Positions 36,946 to 45,735 are shown, counted from the first letter of the stretch. The stretch: 63,697 nucleotides of DNA from Hyphomicrobiales bacterium (GCA_026400435.1 JAPLOZ010000028.1:1-63697); one strand, 5' to 3'. Translations and numbers: made by a program. The notes: generated by a model from the sequence alone, not told the origin.

Positions 36946-38496
36946 CTATATGCGTGGCAGTGCCGCCGGGCTTCCGACGACACCGCTGTCGGTTAAAGAG
37001 GACAGGGCTAGGGACTGGTCGAGATGTTCGGCTCGCCACCCGAGCAGCCGTTCCGCGTATTCCAGCCTCACGGACAGAAAGTCCGGATCGTCGGCGACGT
37101 TCTGCAATTCGCCGGGATCGGACTCCAGATCAAACAGCAGCGGCGGCAGTCCGCCGCCGAAGTGGACGTATTTCCACTTTTCACCGCGAATGACGGAAAG
37201 ATTGCACTGTTGCGGTTTCAGGCCGAAGTGCCGTTCGGCCGAGCCTTTCTCGATCGAGCGGAAGTCAAACTCCCAATGCGCGGCGTCGCGCCAGTCGGAA
37301 GGTTCCTTGCCGCGAAGAAACGGCGTCAGGGACCGGCCGTCGAGGTGGGCCGGTATCTCGGCGCCGAGCAGGTCCAGCAGCGTCGGCATCACGTCGACGG
37401 CTTCGGTGAATTTGTCGACCGAGGTGCCCGCGTTCTGGCGCAGGCGGGGATCGCGGACAATCAGCGGGATATGGAAACTCTGGTCGAAAAAGCCGCCTTT
37501 GCCGAGCATGAAATGATCGCCCATCATCTCGGCGTGGTCGGATGTCAGAACGATCATGGTGTTGTCCCATGCGCCTGCCTGCCTGATCGCCTCCCAGATG
37601 CGGCCCAACTGCGCATCCATCTCCGAAATCATGCCGTAGTAGAGCGCGCGGATAGCGCGGAAGTCGGCGTCGCCGAAGTCGCGCACCTTGCCCTTCATCC
37701 CGGGCAAGAATTTCGACGTCTTCTGCCTGCCGATCGCATAGTCGAGATAGGGATGCGCGGCCTCGCTGCGCCAGTTGCGACCGCGCTGGAAGTCCGGACC
37801 GTCGTCCGGCTGATAGAGTGTGTTGTATGGCTCCGGCACGACGAAAGGCGGGTGCGGACTGATGAAAGACACGTGCGCGAACCAGGCGGGCCCGGCCTTC
37901 TGCTCGCCAAGCCAGCGGATGAACTCGCCGGCGAGAAAGGCGGTTGGCGTTTCCTGCGCGGCATAGACGGGTGGCGCGTTGGTCACCGCCTTGCCGGTTC
38001 CTGTTGCCGGCCGGTGGATGTCTGGATAGCCGGCGGAAGAGTCGACGCCGTGCTCAGCCAGCCAGGATAGCCACTGCCTCTGGTGCTCGGGCAGCGCCTG
38101 GCGCACCGTGAAGCCGGGCAGGACGCCCTCATAGCTGCGCAGCAGCGGGTCGCCGGGCGGCAAGTAGCGGGGGTCGGGCGAGACGTCCGTGTAGCCGAAC
38201 AGAGTCGGATCGTAGCCGAGAGCGCGCGCTGCAAGCGCGATGTTGCCATGACGCTGGTCAAGCGGGCTGCCGTTTCGGCAGACCCGGTTGTTCATCTGGT
38301 AGAGGCCTGTGTAGAGGCACGCCCGCGCCGGGGAGCAGGGCGCCGCGCCGCCATAATGTCTGCGGAACAGTACGCCCTCGCGGGCGAGCGCGTCGCTGTT
38401 TGGCGTTCGCACCACCGGATGCCCGGCTGCCGACAGGCAGTCGCCGCGCCACTGGTCGCAGGTAATGAGGAGGATGTTCTGCTTCGTGCGCGCCAC
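36946..38496 (-). CDS. Phosphonate monoester hydrolase-like sulfatase-family enzyme
   Basis: An alkaline phosphatase-superfamily hydrolase of 516 residues. The formylglycine site CSPAR lies at residue 54 in GGAAPCSPARACLYTGLYQMN, and metal ligands appear at ITCDQWRGD and LTSDHAEMMGDHFMLGKGGF. Beyond the sulfatase motifs, the LDQRHGNIALAARALGYDP segment, SPHPPFVVP and the C-terminal DVMPTLLDLLGAEIPAHLDGRSLTPFL, WRDAAHWEFDFR, KYVHFGGGLPPLLFDLESDP order fits the phosphonate monoester hydrolases of Rhizobium and Burkholderia better than arylsulfatases. Those enzymes cleave phosphonate monoesters and phosphate diesters. No signal peptide, so cytoplasmic. It starts with GTG, preceded by GGTGAGGG. 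No formylglycine-generating enzyme gene is seen nearby. Substrate unproven. Confidence 0.82.
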   Translation of the reverse strand: MARTKQNILLITCDQWRGDCLSAAGHPVVRTPNSDALAREGVLFRRHYGGAAPCSPARACLYTGLYQMNNRVCRNGSPLDQRHGNIALAARALGYDPTLFGYTDVSPDPRYLPPGDPLLRSYEGVLPGFTVRQALPEHQRQWLSWLAEHGVDSSAGYPDIHRPATGTGKAVTNAPPVYAAQETPTAFLAGEFIRWLGEQKAGPAWFAHVSFISPHPPFVVPEPYNTLYQPDDGPDFQRGRNWRSEAAHPYLDYAIGRQKTSKFLPGMKGKVRDFGDADFRAIRALYYGMISEMDAQLGRIWEAIRQAGAWDNTMIVLTSDHAEMMGDHFMLGKGGFFDQSFHIPLIVRDPRLRQNAGTSVDKFTEAVDVMPTLLDLLGAEIPAHLDGRSLTPFLRGKEPSDWRDAAHWEFDFRSIEKGSAERHFGLKPQQCNLSVIRGEKWKYVHFGGGLPPLLFDLESDPGELQNVADDPDFLSVRLEYAERLLGWRAEHLDQSLALSSLTDSGVVGSPAALPRI

Positions 38497-38709
38497 GCGA
38501 CCCTCACCTGTTTTTCAAGCACCGCCATGGAACGGAATTCCCTCCGCCTTGCAAGTGCCCGTGGCTGGCACCAATGATGATCGAAGCAGCTATTGTTCAC
38601 GCTTTGAGAACAGACTTTGCTATTGAAGGCCACTGGATGTGAACGATCCGATGGACAACATTGGGTTCACGAGAAAACGGCGTGTCGCCGCAGCAAAAGG
38701 AGCCCGAAA

Positions 38710-39639
38710 ATGCTCGACCAGATCAAAGGCCTGCACCACGTCACTTCGATGGCCAAGGATGCGCGCCAGAACAACGTCTTTTTCACCGAGAAGCTCGGCC
38801 TGCGCCGCGTCAAGAAGACGGTCAATTTCGACGCGCCCGACGTCTATCATCTCTACTACGCGGACGAACTGGGTACGCCCGGCAGCGTCATGACCTACTT
38901 TCCGTTCCCGAACATCGGCAAGGGCCGGCCGGGCGTCGGCGAAGTCGGCACGACCGTCTTTGCCGTACCGGAGGGTTCGCTTGGCTACTGGAAGGAGCGC
39001 TTCGAAAAGCAGGGTGTCGCCGATCTCGAGCCCGAGACCAGCTTCGGCGAGAACCGGCTGCACTTCTCCGGTCCCGATGGCGACGGCTTCGCACTTGTCG
39101 AGGCGAAGGACGATCGTGCCCCCTGGGCAAAGGGTGGCGTGCCTACGGACCAGGCTATCCGCGGGTTCCATTCGGCGTCGCTTCGGCTGCGCGACGGTGG
39201 AGCCACGGAAGAACTGCTGAAGTTCATGGGCTACGAGAACGTTGATCAGTCGGGCAATGTAAAGCGTCTGGCGATCAAGGGCGGCAATGGCGCCGACATC
39301 ATCGACATCGAGACTCTGCCAGGTGCGAACTTCGCGGATCTTGGCGCGGGCTCGGTGCATCATATCGCCTTTGCCGTGGAGAATCGCGCCAGGCAGCTCG
39401 AAGTCCGCAAGGCCTTGATGGACACGGGGTATCAGGTGACCCCGGTGATCGACCGCGACTACTTCTGGGCGATCTATTTCCGCACGCCGGGCGGCGTGCT
39501 GTTCGAGGTCGCGACGAACGAGCCGGGATTCGACCGAGACGAGGACACCGCCCATCTCGGCGAAGCGCTGAAACTTCCCAGCCAGCACGCGCATCTGCGC
39601 GACTATCTAGAGAAGCACCTTCAGCCGCTTGGTAACTGA
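38710..39639 (+). CDS. Ring-cleaving dioxygenase, VOC superfamily (MhqO-like)
   Basis: A 309-residue metalloenzyme with two glyoxalase/VOC repeats: LDQIKGLHHVTSMAKDARQN at the start carries a metal His, and later IRGFHSASLRLRDGGATEELLKFMGY begins the second half; SVHHIAFAVENRARQLEVRKAL and GGVLFEVATNEPGF carry the remaining metal His and Glu. This is the Bacillus MhqO / LinE-like group that opens hydroquinone-type rings. AAGGAG before the ATG at 38710. The next gene, an MhqD-like hydrolase, follows after 25 bases; the same pair occurs in quinone-resistance operons of Bacillus. The exact quinol substrate is unknown. Confidence 0.88.
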   Translation: MLDQIKGLHHVTSMAKDARQNNVFFTEKLGLRRVKKTVNFDAPDVYHLYYADELGTPGSVMTYFPFPNIGKGRPGVGEVGTTVFAVPEGSLGYWKERFEKQGVADLEPETSFGENRLHFSGPDGDGFALVEAKDDRAPWAKGGVPTDQAIRGFHSASLRLRDGGATEELLKFMGYENVDQSGNVKRLAIKGGNGADIIDIETLPGANFADLGAGSVHHIAFAVENRARQLEVRKALMDTGYQVTPVIDRDYFWAIYFRTPGGVLFEVATNEPGFDRDEDTAHLGEALKLPSQHAHLRDYLEKHLQPLGN

Positions 39640-39664
39640 TTTGGGCAATTGACTGGAGACCGCG

Positions 39665-40288
39665 ATGTCGACGAACGCATATGTCCATAAGCTGCTGCCC
39701 GGTTCGCCGGGCAGCCCGCTGCTCTTTACCTTTCACGGCACGGGCGGCGACGAAAACCAGTTCCCCGGCCTGGCTCGCGAACTGTTGCCCCAGGCGACCA
39801 TCGTGTCGCCACGCGGCGATGTGTCGGAACACGGTGCGGCGCGCTTCTTTCGCCGCACCGGCGAAGGCGTGTACGATATGGTCGATCTGGCGCGGGCAAC
39901 CGCCAAGATGGCGGGCTTCGTGCGCGCCCATGTAGAGGCCGCCAAGCCGTCCGCCGTGTTCGGTCTTGGCTATTCTAACGGGGCCAATATCCTGGCGTCG
40001 ATCATTTTCGCCGAGCCGGCCCTGTTCGACCGTTCGGTGCTGATGCATCCGCTCATTCCGTTCGAGCCCGCCGTCAAAGGCAGCCTCGCCGGAAAGCACG
40101 TGCTGGTTACGGCCGGCCGTCGCGATCCGATCTGTCCGCCGGATCTGACGTCGCGTCTCGTTGCGCACCTGCGGAAGGATGGCGCCGACGCGGCCCTTGA
40201 CTGGCACGAAGGCGGACACGAAATCAGGGAGAACGAGATCGGCGCGTCGAGGGGCTTCCTCGCCGCGCGAGCGGGAGCGCAGGGATGA
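39665..40288 (+). CDS. Alpha/beta hydrolase, carboxylesterase (MhqD-like)
   Basis: A 207-residue serine hydrolase of the phospholipase/carboxylesterase family. LLFTFHGTGGDENQFPGLAREL gives the oxyanion region, GLGYSNGANILASIIF the nucleophile Ser (GYSNG, the form seen in MhqD), VTAGRRDPICPP the acid Asp and DWHEGGHEIRENE the catalytic His. In Bacillus subtilis mhqD sits with ring-cleaving dioxygenase genes and responds to quinones; the same pairing here suggests electrophile or quinone detoxification. Its stop overlaps the next start by four bases. Confidence 0.86.
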   Translation: MSTNAYVHKLLPGSPGSPLLFTFHGTGGDENQFPGLARELLPQATIVSPRGDVSEHGAARFFRRTGEGVYDMVDLARATAKMAGFVRAHVEAAKPSAVFGLGYSNGANILASIIFAEPALFDRSVLMHPLIPFEPAVKGSLAGKHVLVTAGRRDPICPPDLTSRLVAHLRKDGADAALDWHEGGHEIRENEIGASRGFLAARAGAQG

Positions 40289-40581
40289 GCGAAGAACCCG
40301 AAATCCACTTCGATGACTGGGGTTCGAAAGGTAGGTACTTCATTCGGACGCCGGCAGGAGCCGTAGCCGAGATGACCTTCACGACAATCGGCGAGCACCA
40401 AATCATCATCGATCACACCGAGGTTCCGGACGCCTTCAGGGGGCAGGGCGCGGGACTTCGGCTAGTCACCCGGGCGGTTGAGGACGCCCGCGCGGCCGGC
40501 AGGACGATCATCCCGCTTTGTCCGTTCGCCGCTGCGCAGTTCCGCCGCCACCCGGAATGGGCGGACGTGCTGAAGAAATAG
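40285..40581 (+). CDS. Small GNAT acetyltransferase (NATD1 type), first copy
   Basis: A 98-residue protein with the abbreviated GNAT fold of the YjdJ/NATD1 group: AEMTFTTIGEHQIIIDHTEVPDAFRGQGAGLRLVTRAVEDARAAGRTIIPLCPFAAAQFRRHPEWADVL. The RGQGAG element is the acetyl-CoA pyrophosphate loop, and CPFAAAQFRRHPEW is the conserved end. Translationally coupled to the hydrolase gene (ATGA overlap). The acceptor is unknown. Confidence 0.87.
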   Translation: MSEEPEIHFDDWGSKGRYFIRTPAGAVAEMTFTTIGEHQIIIDHTEVPDAFRGQGAGLRLVTRAVEDARAAGRTIIPLCPFAAAQFRRHPEWADVLKK

Positions 40582-40610
40582 GTGCGAAGAACGGTGAAGG
40601 GGAGGATGCG

Positions 40611-40916
40611 ATGAGCGGCGCGGGCCAGGAGATCACGCTGGAGCGGCAGGGGGAGCGCGGCGCGTACCGTCTGTCGCTGCCGGACAGCGACCCTGCCCGG
40701 GTCACCTTCGTCGAGACCGCGCCGAACCACATCGTCATCGACTACAGTTGGGTGCCGCCACGCTATCGCGGTCGCGGCCTTGCGCTGAAACTGGTCGGCC
40801 ACATCGTCGAAGTGGCGCGCCGCGACGGCTTCTGGATTACCCCGCTTTGCGGCTATGTCGCGCGGGAGTTTCGCTCGCATCCCGAATGGGCCGACGTCCT
40901 GGAGGCGTCGCGCTAG
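40611..40916 (+). CDS. Small GNAT acetyltransferase (NATD1 type), second copy
   Basis: A 101-residue paralogue of the preceding gene. It keeps the core NHIVIDYSWVPPRYRGRGLALKLVGHIVEVARRDGFWITPLCGYVAREFRSHPEWADVLE, with RGRGLA as the acetyl-CoA loop. The start at 40611 has GGGAGGATGC upstream. The tandem copies differ most in their N-termini and in the residue preceding the conserved end (CGY versus CPF), so they may have different acceptors. Last gene of the MhqO-MhqD-GNAT-GNAT operon. Confidence 0.86.
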   Translation: MSGAGQEITLERQGERGAYRLSLPDSDPARVTFVETAPNHIVIDYSWVPPRYRGRGLALKLVGHIVEVARRDGFWITPLCGYVAREFRSHPEWADVLEASR

Positions 40917-41170
40917 CCCGCTGCCGCGGGTCCTCGCCGGAATTCGCGTGCAGACGGAAAACATCAAACCAACACCATCAAACCTTCGCCGGCATTTGCT
41001 AGTTCTTTCATAGGCTTAGCTCGATTTCCCAGAGCCACAAAGCCTGAGCTATGACTGCTTTTGGCGGGAAATGGGGAAAGTCTGGTCGATACTCAGTCAT
41101 GAAACGGCAACATCGGGCCGAAACAAAAGCGCCTTAACAACGTTGTATGCATTGAGATCTCCACGGGGCC

Positions 41171-41578
41171 ATGTCCATGTCTGCCATCGTGCACAATGAA
41201 TTCGATCGGTACCTCAACAGGCGCGAACGTCGCTGGAACCTTCAAAGGATTGCCCTTCGCCAGCACGCGGCAGATCATCCGATGACTGTGTTCGTCGTGG
41301 TCGCAACGGCATGCCTTGCCTCGATGGCGCTGGTTCCGCCCGCTGGCGCTGCCTTCGCCACGTTTGAGGTTGCGGCGATGCCGGGAGATGCATCGGAAAA
41401 CCACTTCGTGTCGCCATCGGTGGCTGCGCAAGCGGCCAAGAATGTCGGGATGTCGGAAATCGACCTTACCTGCGGTGGCCAAGCCTGGGGCGCTCAAACG
41501 CCCGGATGCCTGGCGACGATAGCCAAGGATTCCGGCCGCCACGCCGGTCGCGTCGTTCGAGTCATCGCCGGCGCCTAG
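41171..41578 (+). CDS. Hypothetical protein with one membrane segment
   Basis: A 135-residue protein with a basic N-terminal part (NEFDRYLNRRERRWNLQRIALRQH), one hydrophobic segment (MTVFVVVATACLASMALVPPAGAAFA) and a mature-type end with two Cys (DLTCGGQAWGAQTPGCLATIAKDSG). The long positively charged leader before the hydrophobic stretch suggests an internal start at the ATG at 41282 (MTVFVVVATA), which would give a normal signal peptide and a secreted protein of about 70 residues with a disulphide. No family recognised. A strong terminator follows. Confidence 0.55.
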   Translation: MSMSAIVHNEFDRYLNRRERRWNLQRIALRQHAADHPMTVFVVVATACLASMALVPPAGAAFATFEVAAMPGDASENHFVSPSVAAQAAKNVGMSEIDLTCGGQAWGAQTPGCLATIAKDSGRHAGRVVRVIAGA

Positions 41579-41629
41579 GCGTCCGCGCACGAAAGCCTGT
41601 TCCCAGCGCATCCTCCTGCGCAAACTCAA

Positions 41630-41662
41630 AACCCCGCCGCTCCCTGCAGGCGGGTTTTTTTT
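41630..41662 (+). terminator. Strong terminator
   Basis: CCCGCC and GGCGGG pair around a ten-base loop, followed by eight T residues. The reverse strand has an A-rich flank giving AAAACCCCGCC, so it may also serve the convergent kinase gene. Confidence 0.9.
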
Positions 41663-41671
41663 GCGCGTCCT

Positions 41672-43759
41672 TCAGGGAACCAGCGACGTCTGGTCGTTGA
41701 CGGCGGCCAGCGCGCTGCGCACATCCAGAGTACTGAACGGCTTTTCCAGGACTAGCGGGCGCTCATACGGTGCCAGCCCGCCGATTTCGGCACGGGCGCC
41801 CACCATGTCGCCGGTCACCAACACGAAGCGGCGGGCCAGTTCGGGACGCACCGACGTCAGTTCGCGCAAGATCGTGATGCCGCTCGCCTCCGGCATGCGC
41901 AGATCGCTGAAAATGATATCCGGCGAGAATTCGTCAAGCGCAGCAGCCGCCGAACTCCAGGCCGTGACGATCCGCGACTTGATGCCCATCAGTTCGAGGA
42001 TGTCGGAGAGGGACGATGCGACATCGGGTTCGTCGTCGATGATCAGAGCTTGGCGCAGGCCCGTCGACCGCGTGTCCTGCGCGACAACGTCGGCGCGCGA
42101 TCCGACAAAAGCCGGCAACTCCACGACAAAGCGCGCGCCATGCGGCGCCACTTCCTCGAAGCGGACGGAGCCCTTGTGCCGCTCGACGATCGCCTTGGAG
42201 ATGGAGAGCCCTATGCCGGTGCCGACGCCGACTGGCTTTGTCGTGAAATAAGAATCGAAGATGCGATGGCGGATCGCCAGCGGTATGCCGGGGCCAGTGT
42301 CCTCGACGGCGAAGCCGACGATCCTGTCGCTGACGCGAAACGTCCTTACGCTGATCTTGCGCTCGCCGCTCTGTGCGGCCAGCGCATGCTGGCTGTTGAT
42401 CAGAAAGTTGGCAGCGACCTGGGTGATGTGGTCGGCGTCCGCCATGACCGGCACCGATCCCGGCACGAAGTCGGTGCTGATGGCAATGCCGCTCGAGCGC
42501 ACGCCGTAGGCGGTCACCTCGAGCGCCGCCCGCACCGCGTTGTTGAGATCTGTTTCTGCCGGAATCGTTGGGTGCAGCCGCACCATGCCAAGGAAACTCT
42601 TCACGATGCGTCCGCACCGCTCCGCGGCGGCGCGCACCTTTTCGGCGCGCAGCTTGGTCTGCGCATCGGGCGCGAATTCGTGGAGCAGCGTCGATTGCGC
42701 CACAACCACCGCCAGCGGGTTGTTGAGTTCGTGCGAGACGCCGGCGAGCAGCGAACCCATCGCCGCCATCTTCTCGTTCTGGTGCAGGCGTTCGCGCTGC
42801 CGGTTGATCTCCTCCTCCGCGTGCCGCTTTTCGCGCAGGTCGCGCATCGAACCGAAGAAGAAGCGCCGGTCCGCGACGTGCATCTCCGTCACCGTCAGTT
42901 CGATCGGAAACACCTCGCCGCTGGCCGTCTGCGTCACCGTCTCCATCCGCTGCCCGACCATCGGCGCGCCGCGTCCGGACATGTACTGCGCCCCGGTCGC
43001 GTAGCCTTTGCGGTAGAAGCTCGGCACGATGGTGTCGATCAGGTCCTTGCCCAGGATTTCGCTGCGTTTGAACCCGAACATCCGTTCGGCTGCCGGGTTG
43101 AACTCGACGATGCTTGCGGTCTCGTCGATCACGATGATGGCGTCGAGCGAAGCCTGCAGCATGGTCTGGCGGATGATTTCGCTGACATGCGCTTCAGACA
43201 ACGAGCGCTCGATGGCCGCGCCGATCGCCATCGCAACGATCTCGGCGGCAGCCTTTTCCTCGTCCGTCCAGCGACGCTCCACGGTGCAGTCGTTGACGGC
43301 GAAAGTGCCCCATAGATTGCCGTTGGCAAAAACGGTTACCGAGAGGAAGGACTTGACCTTCTGGTCCTCGAAATCCTGCCGCAGGTAGCCGCTGATCTCG
43401 CGTGTTCTTCCGGCAAACATCTTGCCCTGTCGCACCTCCTCCGCCAGCCTGCTGAGCAGCGGGTCGGCATTGACTACCGATTGTACGATCACCTTGGGGC
43501 GTCCGGCGCCGGCAAGCAGCGTCGCATCTTCCCAGTAGGCCGCGATCGACTGCGCGAAACCCTCGTCCGGCAGTTCGCGCAGACGAAACAGGATGGCGCG
43601 GTGGCAGCCGAGCGATTTCGCGAAGAGTTCGACTACCTCGTCGATGATGCGCTGCCATTCGGCGGTTTCGTGCAGCCGCCGAACGATGCGTGCCGCAGCC
43701 ACGGAGCAGCCTGGCTCGGCAATGTCGAAGTCGGTGCTGGGCGGCTGCGTGTCGATCAT
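41672..43759 (-). CDS. Hybrid histidine kinase (GAF-PAS-HisKA-ATPase-receiver)
   Basis: A soluble 695-residue sensor. A GAF domain spans about 20-190 (LFAKSLGCHRAILFRLRELP; FLSVTVFANGNLWGTFAVND), a PAS domain about 205-325 (ASLDAIIVIDETASIVEFNPAAERMFG). The phospho-His lies in LLAGVSHELNNPLAVVVAQS near residue 343, and the ATPase has VAANFLINSQHAL, VEDTGPGIP and GTGIGLSISK. The C-terminal receiver has its acceptor Asp in IIFSDLRMPEASG near 635. The HELNNPLA box places it with PAS/FixL-like kinases. It is transcribed just after the OmpR-type regulator (43793-44578), so the two likely form a pair, although the attached receiver may divert the signal. Confidence 0.92.
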   Translation of the reverse strand: MIDTQPPSTDFDIAEPGCSVAAARIVRRLHETAEWQRIIDEVVELFAKSLGCHRAILFRLRELPDEGFAQSIAAYWEDATLLAGAGRPKVIVQSVVNADPLLSRLAEEVRQGKMFAGRTREISGYLRQDFEDQKVKSFLSVTVFANGNLWGTFAVNDCTVERRWTDEEKAAAEIVAMAIGAAIERSLSEAHVSEIIRQTMLQASLDAIIVIDETASIVEFNPAAERMFGFKRSEILGKDLIDTIVPSFYRKGYATGAQYMSGRGAPMVGQRMETVTQTASGEVFPIELTVTEMHVADRRFFFGSMRDLREKRHAEEEINRQRERLHQNEKMAAMGSLLAGVSHELNNPLAVVVAQSTLLHEFAPDAQTKLRAEKVRAAAERCGRIVKSFLGMVRLHPTIPAETDLNNAVRAALEVTAYGVRSSGIAISTDFVPGSVPVMADADHITQVAANFLINSQHALAAQSGERKISVRTFRVSDRIVGFAVEDTGPGIPLAIRHRIFDSYFTTKPVGVGTGIGLSISKAIVERHKGSVRFEEVAPHGARFVVELPAFVGSRADVVAQDTRSTGLRQALIIDDEPDVASSLSDILELMGIKSRIVTAWSSAAAALDEFSPDIIFSDLRMPEASGITILRELTSVRPELARRFVLVTGDMVGARAEIGGLAPYERPLVLEKPFSTLDVRSALAAVNDQTSLVP

Positions 43760-43792
43760 GCCGGCCCCTTCAACGCCACCGGCTCCATCCGG

Positions 43793-44578
43793 TCAACGGG
43801 AAGTCGCGTCCGGCAAGGAGAAAATATAGCCCTCGCCGCGCACCGTGCGCAGGAATTTAGGGTTCGAAGGATCGTCTTCGATCTTCTTGCGCAGGCGCAT
43901 GATGCGGATATCGACCGCGCGAGACGATTCAGGGTCTTCGTCGAACCCGATCGCATCCGAGATCGCTGCACGGCTCAGCAGACGGTTGGTGCGGGTCAGG
44001 AAAACTTCGAGAACGTCGAATTCGCTCTTGGCTAGTTCAAGGATCGCCCCTCCGCGTCGCGTCACCATACGTCCGTCCAGGTCGGCGCGGAAATCTCCGA
44101 AGGCGATGACGCGGCGCTCGCCCTCGGGCGGTTTGCTCGCCGGACCGGGCGTCTCCGGCAGGCGCGGCACGCGGCGCAGTACGCTGCGGACGCGCGCAAG
44201 CAGCTCGCGCAGCTCGTAGGGCTTGACGACATAGTCGTCGGCGCCAAGCTCCAGCCCGACGATGCGGTCGATCGGGGAGCCGGCGGCCGTTGCGTAGATA
44301 AGCCCGATCGGACCCTGCTGGCGAAGCCAGCGCCCCAGCGACAGTCCGTCCTCTCCCGGCATGGCGATATCGAGGATCGCCAGATGGAAGGTTTCGGTCT
44401 TCACCATCTGGCGCATGGCGTCGGCGCTCTGCGCGGTCGCAACCTCATAGCCGTTGGCAGCAAGATATTCGGCGACCGCGTCGCGCAGATCTGGCTCGTC
44501 CTCGACGATGGCAATCCGTGTCGGCAGGGAAATCACGCCTCCGCTATCGGCGGAAGAAAGTAGATTGGGTATAAACAT
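43793..44578 (-). CDS. OmpR-family response regulator
   Basis: A 261-residue transcription factor. The receiver has AIVEDEPDLRDAVAEYL, acceptor Asp in LAILDIAMPGEDGLSLGRWL, Thr in IYATAAGS and Lys in DDYVVKPYELREL. After a Pro-rich linker comes the winged helix: LAKSEFDVLEVFLTRTNRLLSRAAISDAIG and SRAVDIRIMRLRKKIEDDP. It precedes the hybrid kinase by 33 bases in the same direction, and is divergent from a second regulator with only about 57 bases between the starts. The shared region probably contains their promoters. Confidence 0.92.
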   Translation of the reverse strand: MFIPNLLSSADSGGVISLPTRIAIVEDEPDLRDAVAEYLAANGYEVATAQSADAMRQMVKTETFHLAILDIAMPGEDGLSLGRWLRQQGPIGLIYATAAGSPIDRIVGLELGADDYVVKPYELRELLARVRSVLRRVPRLPETPGPASKPPEGERRVIAFGDFRADLDGRMVTRRGGAILELAKSEFDVLEVFLTRTNRLLSRAAISDAIGFDEDPESSRAVDIRIMRLRKKIEDDPSNPKFLRTVRGEGYIFSLPDATSR

Positions 44579-44635
44579 GATGTCCAGCCTTGATTTGGGC
44601 GTTCATTTCGAAATCGGGAAACGGGGTTCTTGAGC

Positions 44636-45322
44636 ATGGGTGCAAGGCCGGTAGTGGTGCTCATCTGTCTCCCGCAGGACCCGCACGACAGTCTTGCCGA
44701 CTATCTCGAACGGCGCGGCTACGAAGTGCGCGAGACGAGCGAGGAATGGATGGCCGGGTCGCTGCTTGCGGTCGGAGATGTCGACGTGGCGGTTGTCGGC
44801 GAGGGCTTTCCGCCGAGTGCCGGGCTCGATCTCCTGAGACGATACGCCGGAGAGAACGGTCCTAGCTTCGTGATTGTCTCGGGACGCGCGGACCTCATAG
44901 ACAGGGTGCTGGCGCTGGAACTCGGCGCGGCCGACATCGTGCCCGGGCCGGTTGTGTTGCGCGAACTGGCGGCTCGCCTCGGCGGCATACTGGCCAGGCG
45001 CGGCAAGGGACGGCGCGAACTGGTGGTGCTTGAGAATGCGACGGTCGATCTGAAGGCGGCGCTGGTCATGCACCGGTCCGGCGGCGAGGAACAGCTTTCG
45101 CCGGGACAGGTGGCGCTGCTCAGGCTGTTTATCGCCAATCCCCGCAAGGTTCTCTCGCGGGACGATATCATGGCCGCCGCGCCCGCCGAGAGCGCGGAGG
45201 CGTTCGACCGGTCGATCGATTCCCGGATTGTCAGACTGCGGCGCAAGCTCGATACGGAAAGCATCGCGACGATACGCGGGTCCGGATACCGCTTCGATCC
45301 ACCCATGCGGGAGCAGGATTGA
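44636..45322 (+). CDS. OmpR-type regulator with a degenerate receiver
   Basis: A 228-residue protein. The C-terminal winged helix (about 130-225) is intact: LSPGQVALLRLFIANPRKVLSRDDIMAAAP and FDRSIDSRIVRLRRKLDTESIATIRGSGYRF. The N-terminal receiver fold is recognisable but its chemistry is not: the acidic pair is replaced (VLICLPQDPHDS), the acceptor position reads VDVAVVGEGFPPSAGLDLL with Gly for Asp, and the Lys loop reads LGAADIVPGPVVLREL with no KP motif. It is thus a pseudo-receiver, likely controlled by dimerisation, ligand or abundance. It is divergent from the normal OmpR-type regulator. The ATG at 44636 is chosen; TTG at 44630 is possible. Confidence 0.85.
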   Translation: MGARPVVVLICLPQDPHDSLADYLERRGYEVRETSEEWMAGSLLAVGDVDVAVVGEGFPPSAGLDLLRRYAGENGPSFVIVSGRADLIDRVLALELGAADIVPGPVVLRELAARLGGILARRGKGRRELVVLENATVDLKAALVMHRSGGEEQLSPGQVALLRLFIANPRKVLSRDDIMAAAPAESAEAFDRSIDSRIVRLRRKLDTESIATIRGSGYRFDPPMREQD

Positions 45323-45735
45323 ATCGACGCGCGCGTCCACGTCAGTTCACGCGCCTGGCGTCGGGCGTCGAGGAGACCGACACGATAGCTGGCTTGGCAT
45401 GCAGGTGGTCGCGCAGCATAACTACCGTCACGCTTGCCGCGCACAGGAACCCCTGTGTGCAGAGCAGCGCCGACAGGACGGTTGCGGCGGTCTTGGTGCT
45501 GTTCCCATGCATTGGCGGACGTTCCGGGTCGGTTTGTTTGGCGCAAAAAGCCCGGCGCGCGATCGGCGCCTTGCCCCATCGGTCGCACGATGATGCATGG
45601 CTGTATCGGTACTATGTTGCCCTCGGAGCGGCTTGTATCGGCATTGTTGCGCCGGCGGCCGCCGGTGAATTCACTTCCCGCTTGCCTCGCCGGGCAGGCC
45701 ACGGCAACTGTATGCGCGCATAGAGGTGTTCGGGA
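45323..45735. other. 413-base gap before the CHASE2 cyclase
   Basis: An open frame spans 45319-45723 on the plus strand (134 codons, TTG start), but its translation is Arg/Ser/Cys-rich, with no family resemblance and no ribosome site. The minus-strand frame is likewise unconvincing. I see only AT-poor leader DNA and no clear promoter. Confidence 0.4.

Noticed and set aside
41093..41629. 178-codon minus-strand frame opposite the 41171-41578 gene
   Set aside because: No hydrophobic or family signal; the plus-strand frame has a membrane segment, a Cys pair and a terminator in the right orientation.
45319..45723. 134-codon plus-strand frame before the CHASE2 cyclase
   Set aside because: TTG start, no ribosome site, Cys/Arg/Ser-rich translation without resemblance to FecR or other usual cyclase neighbours.
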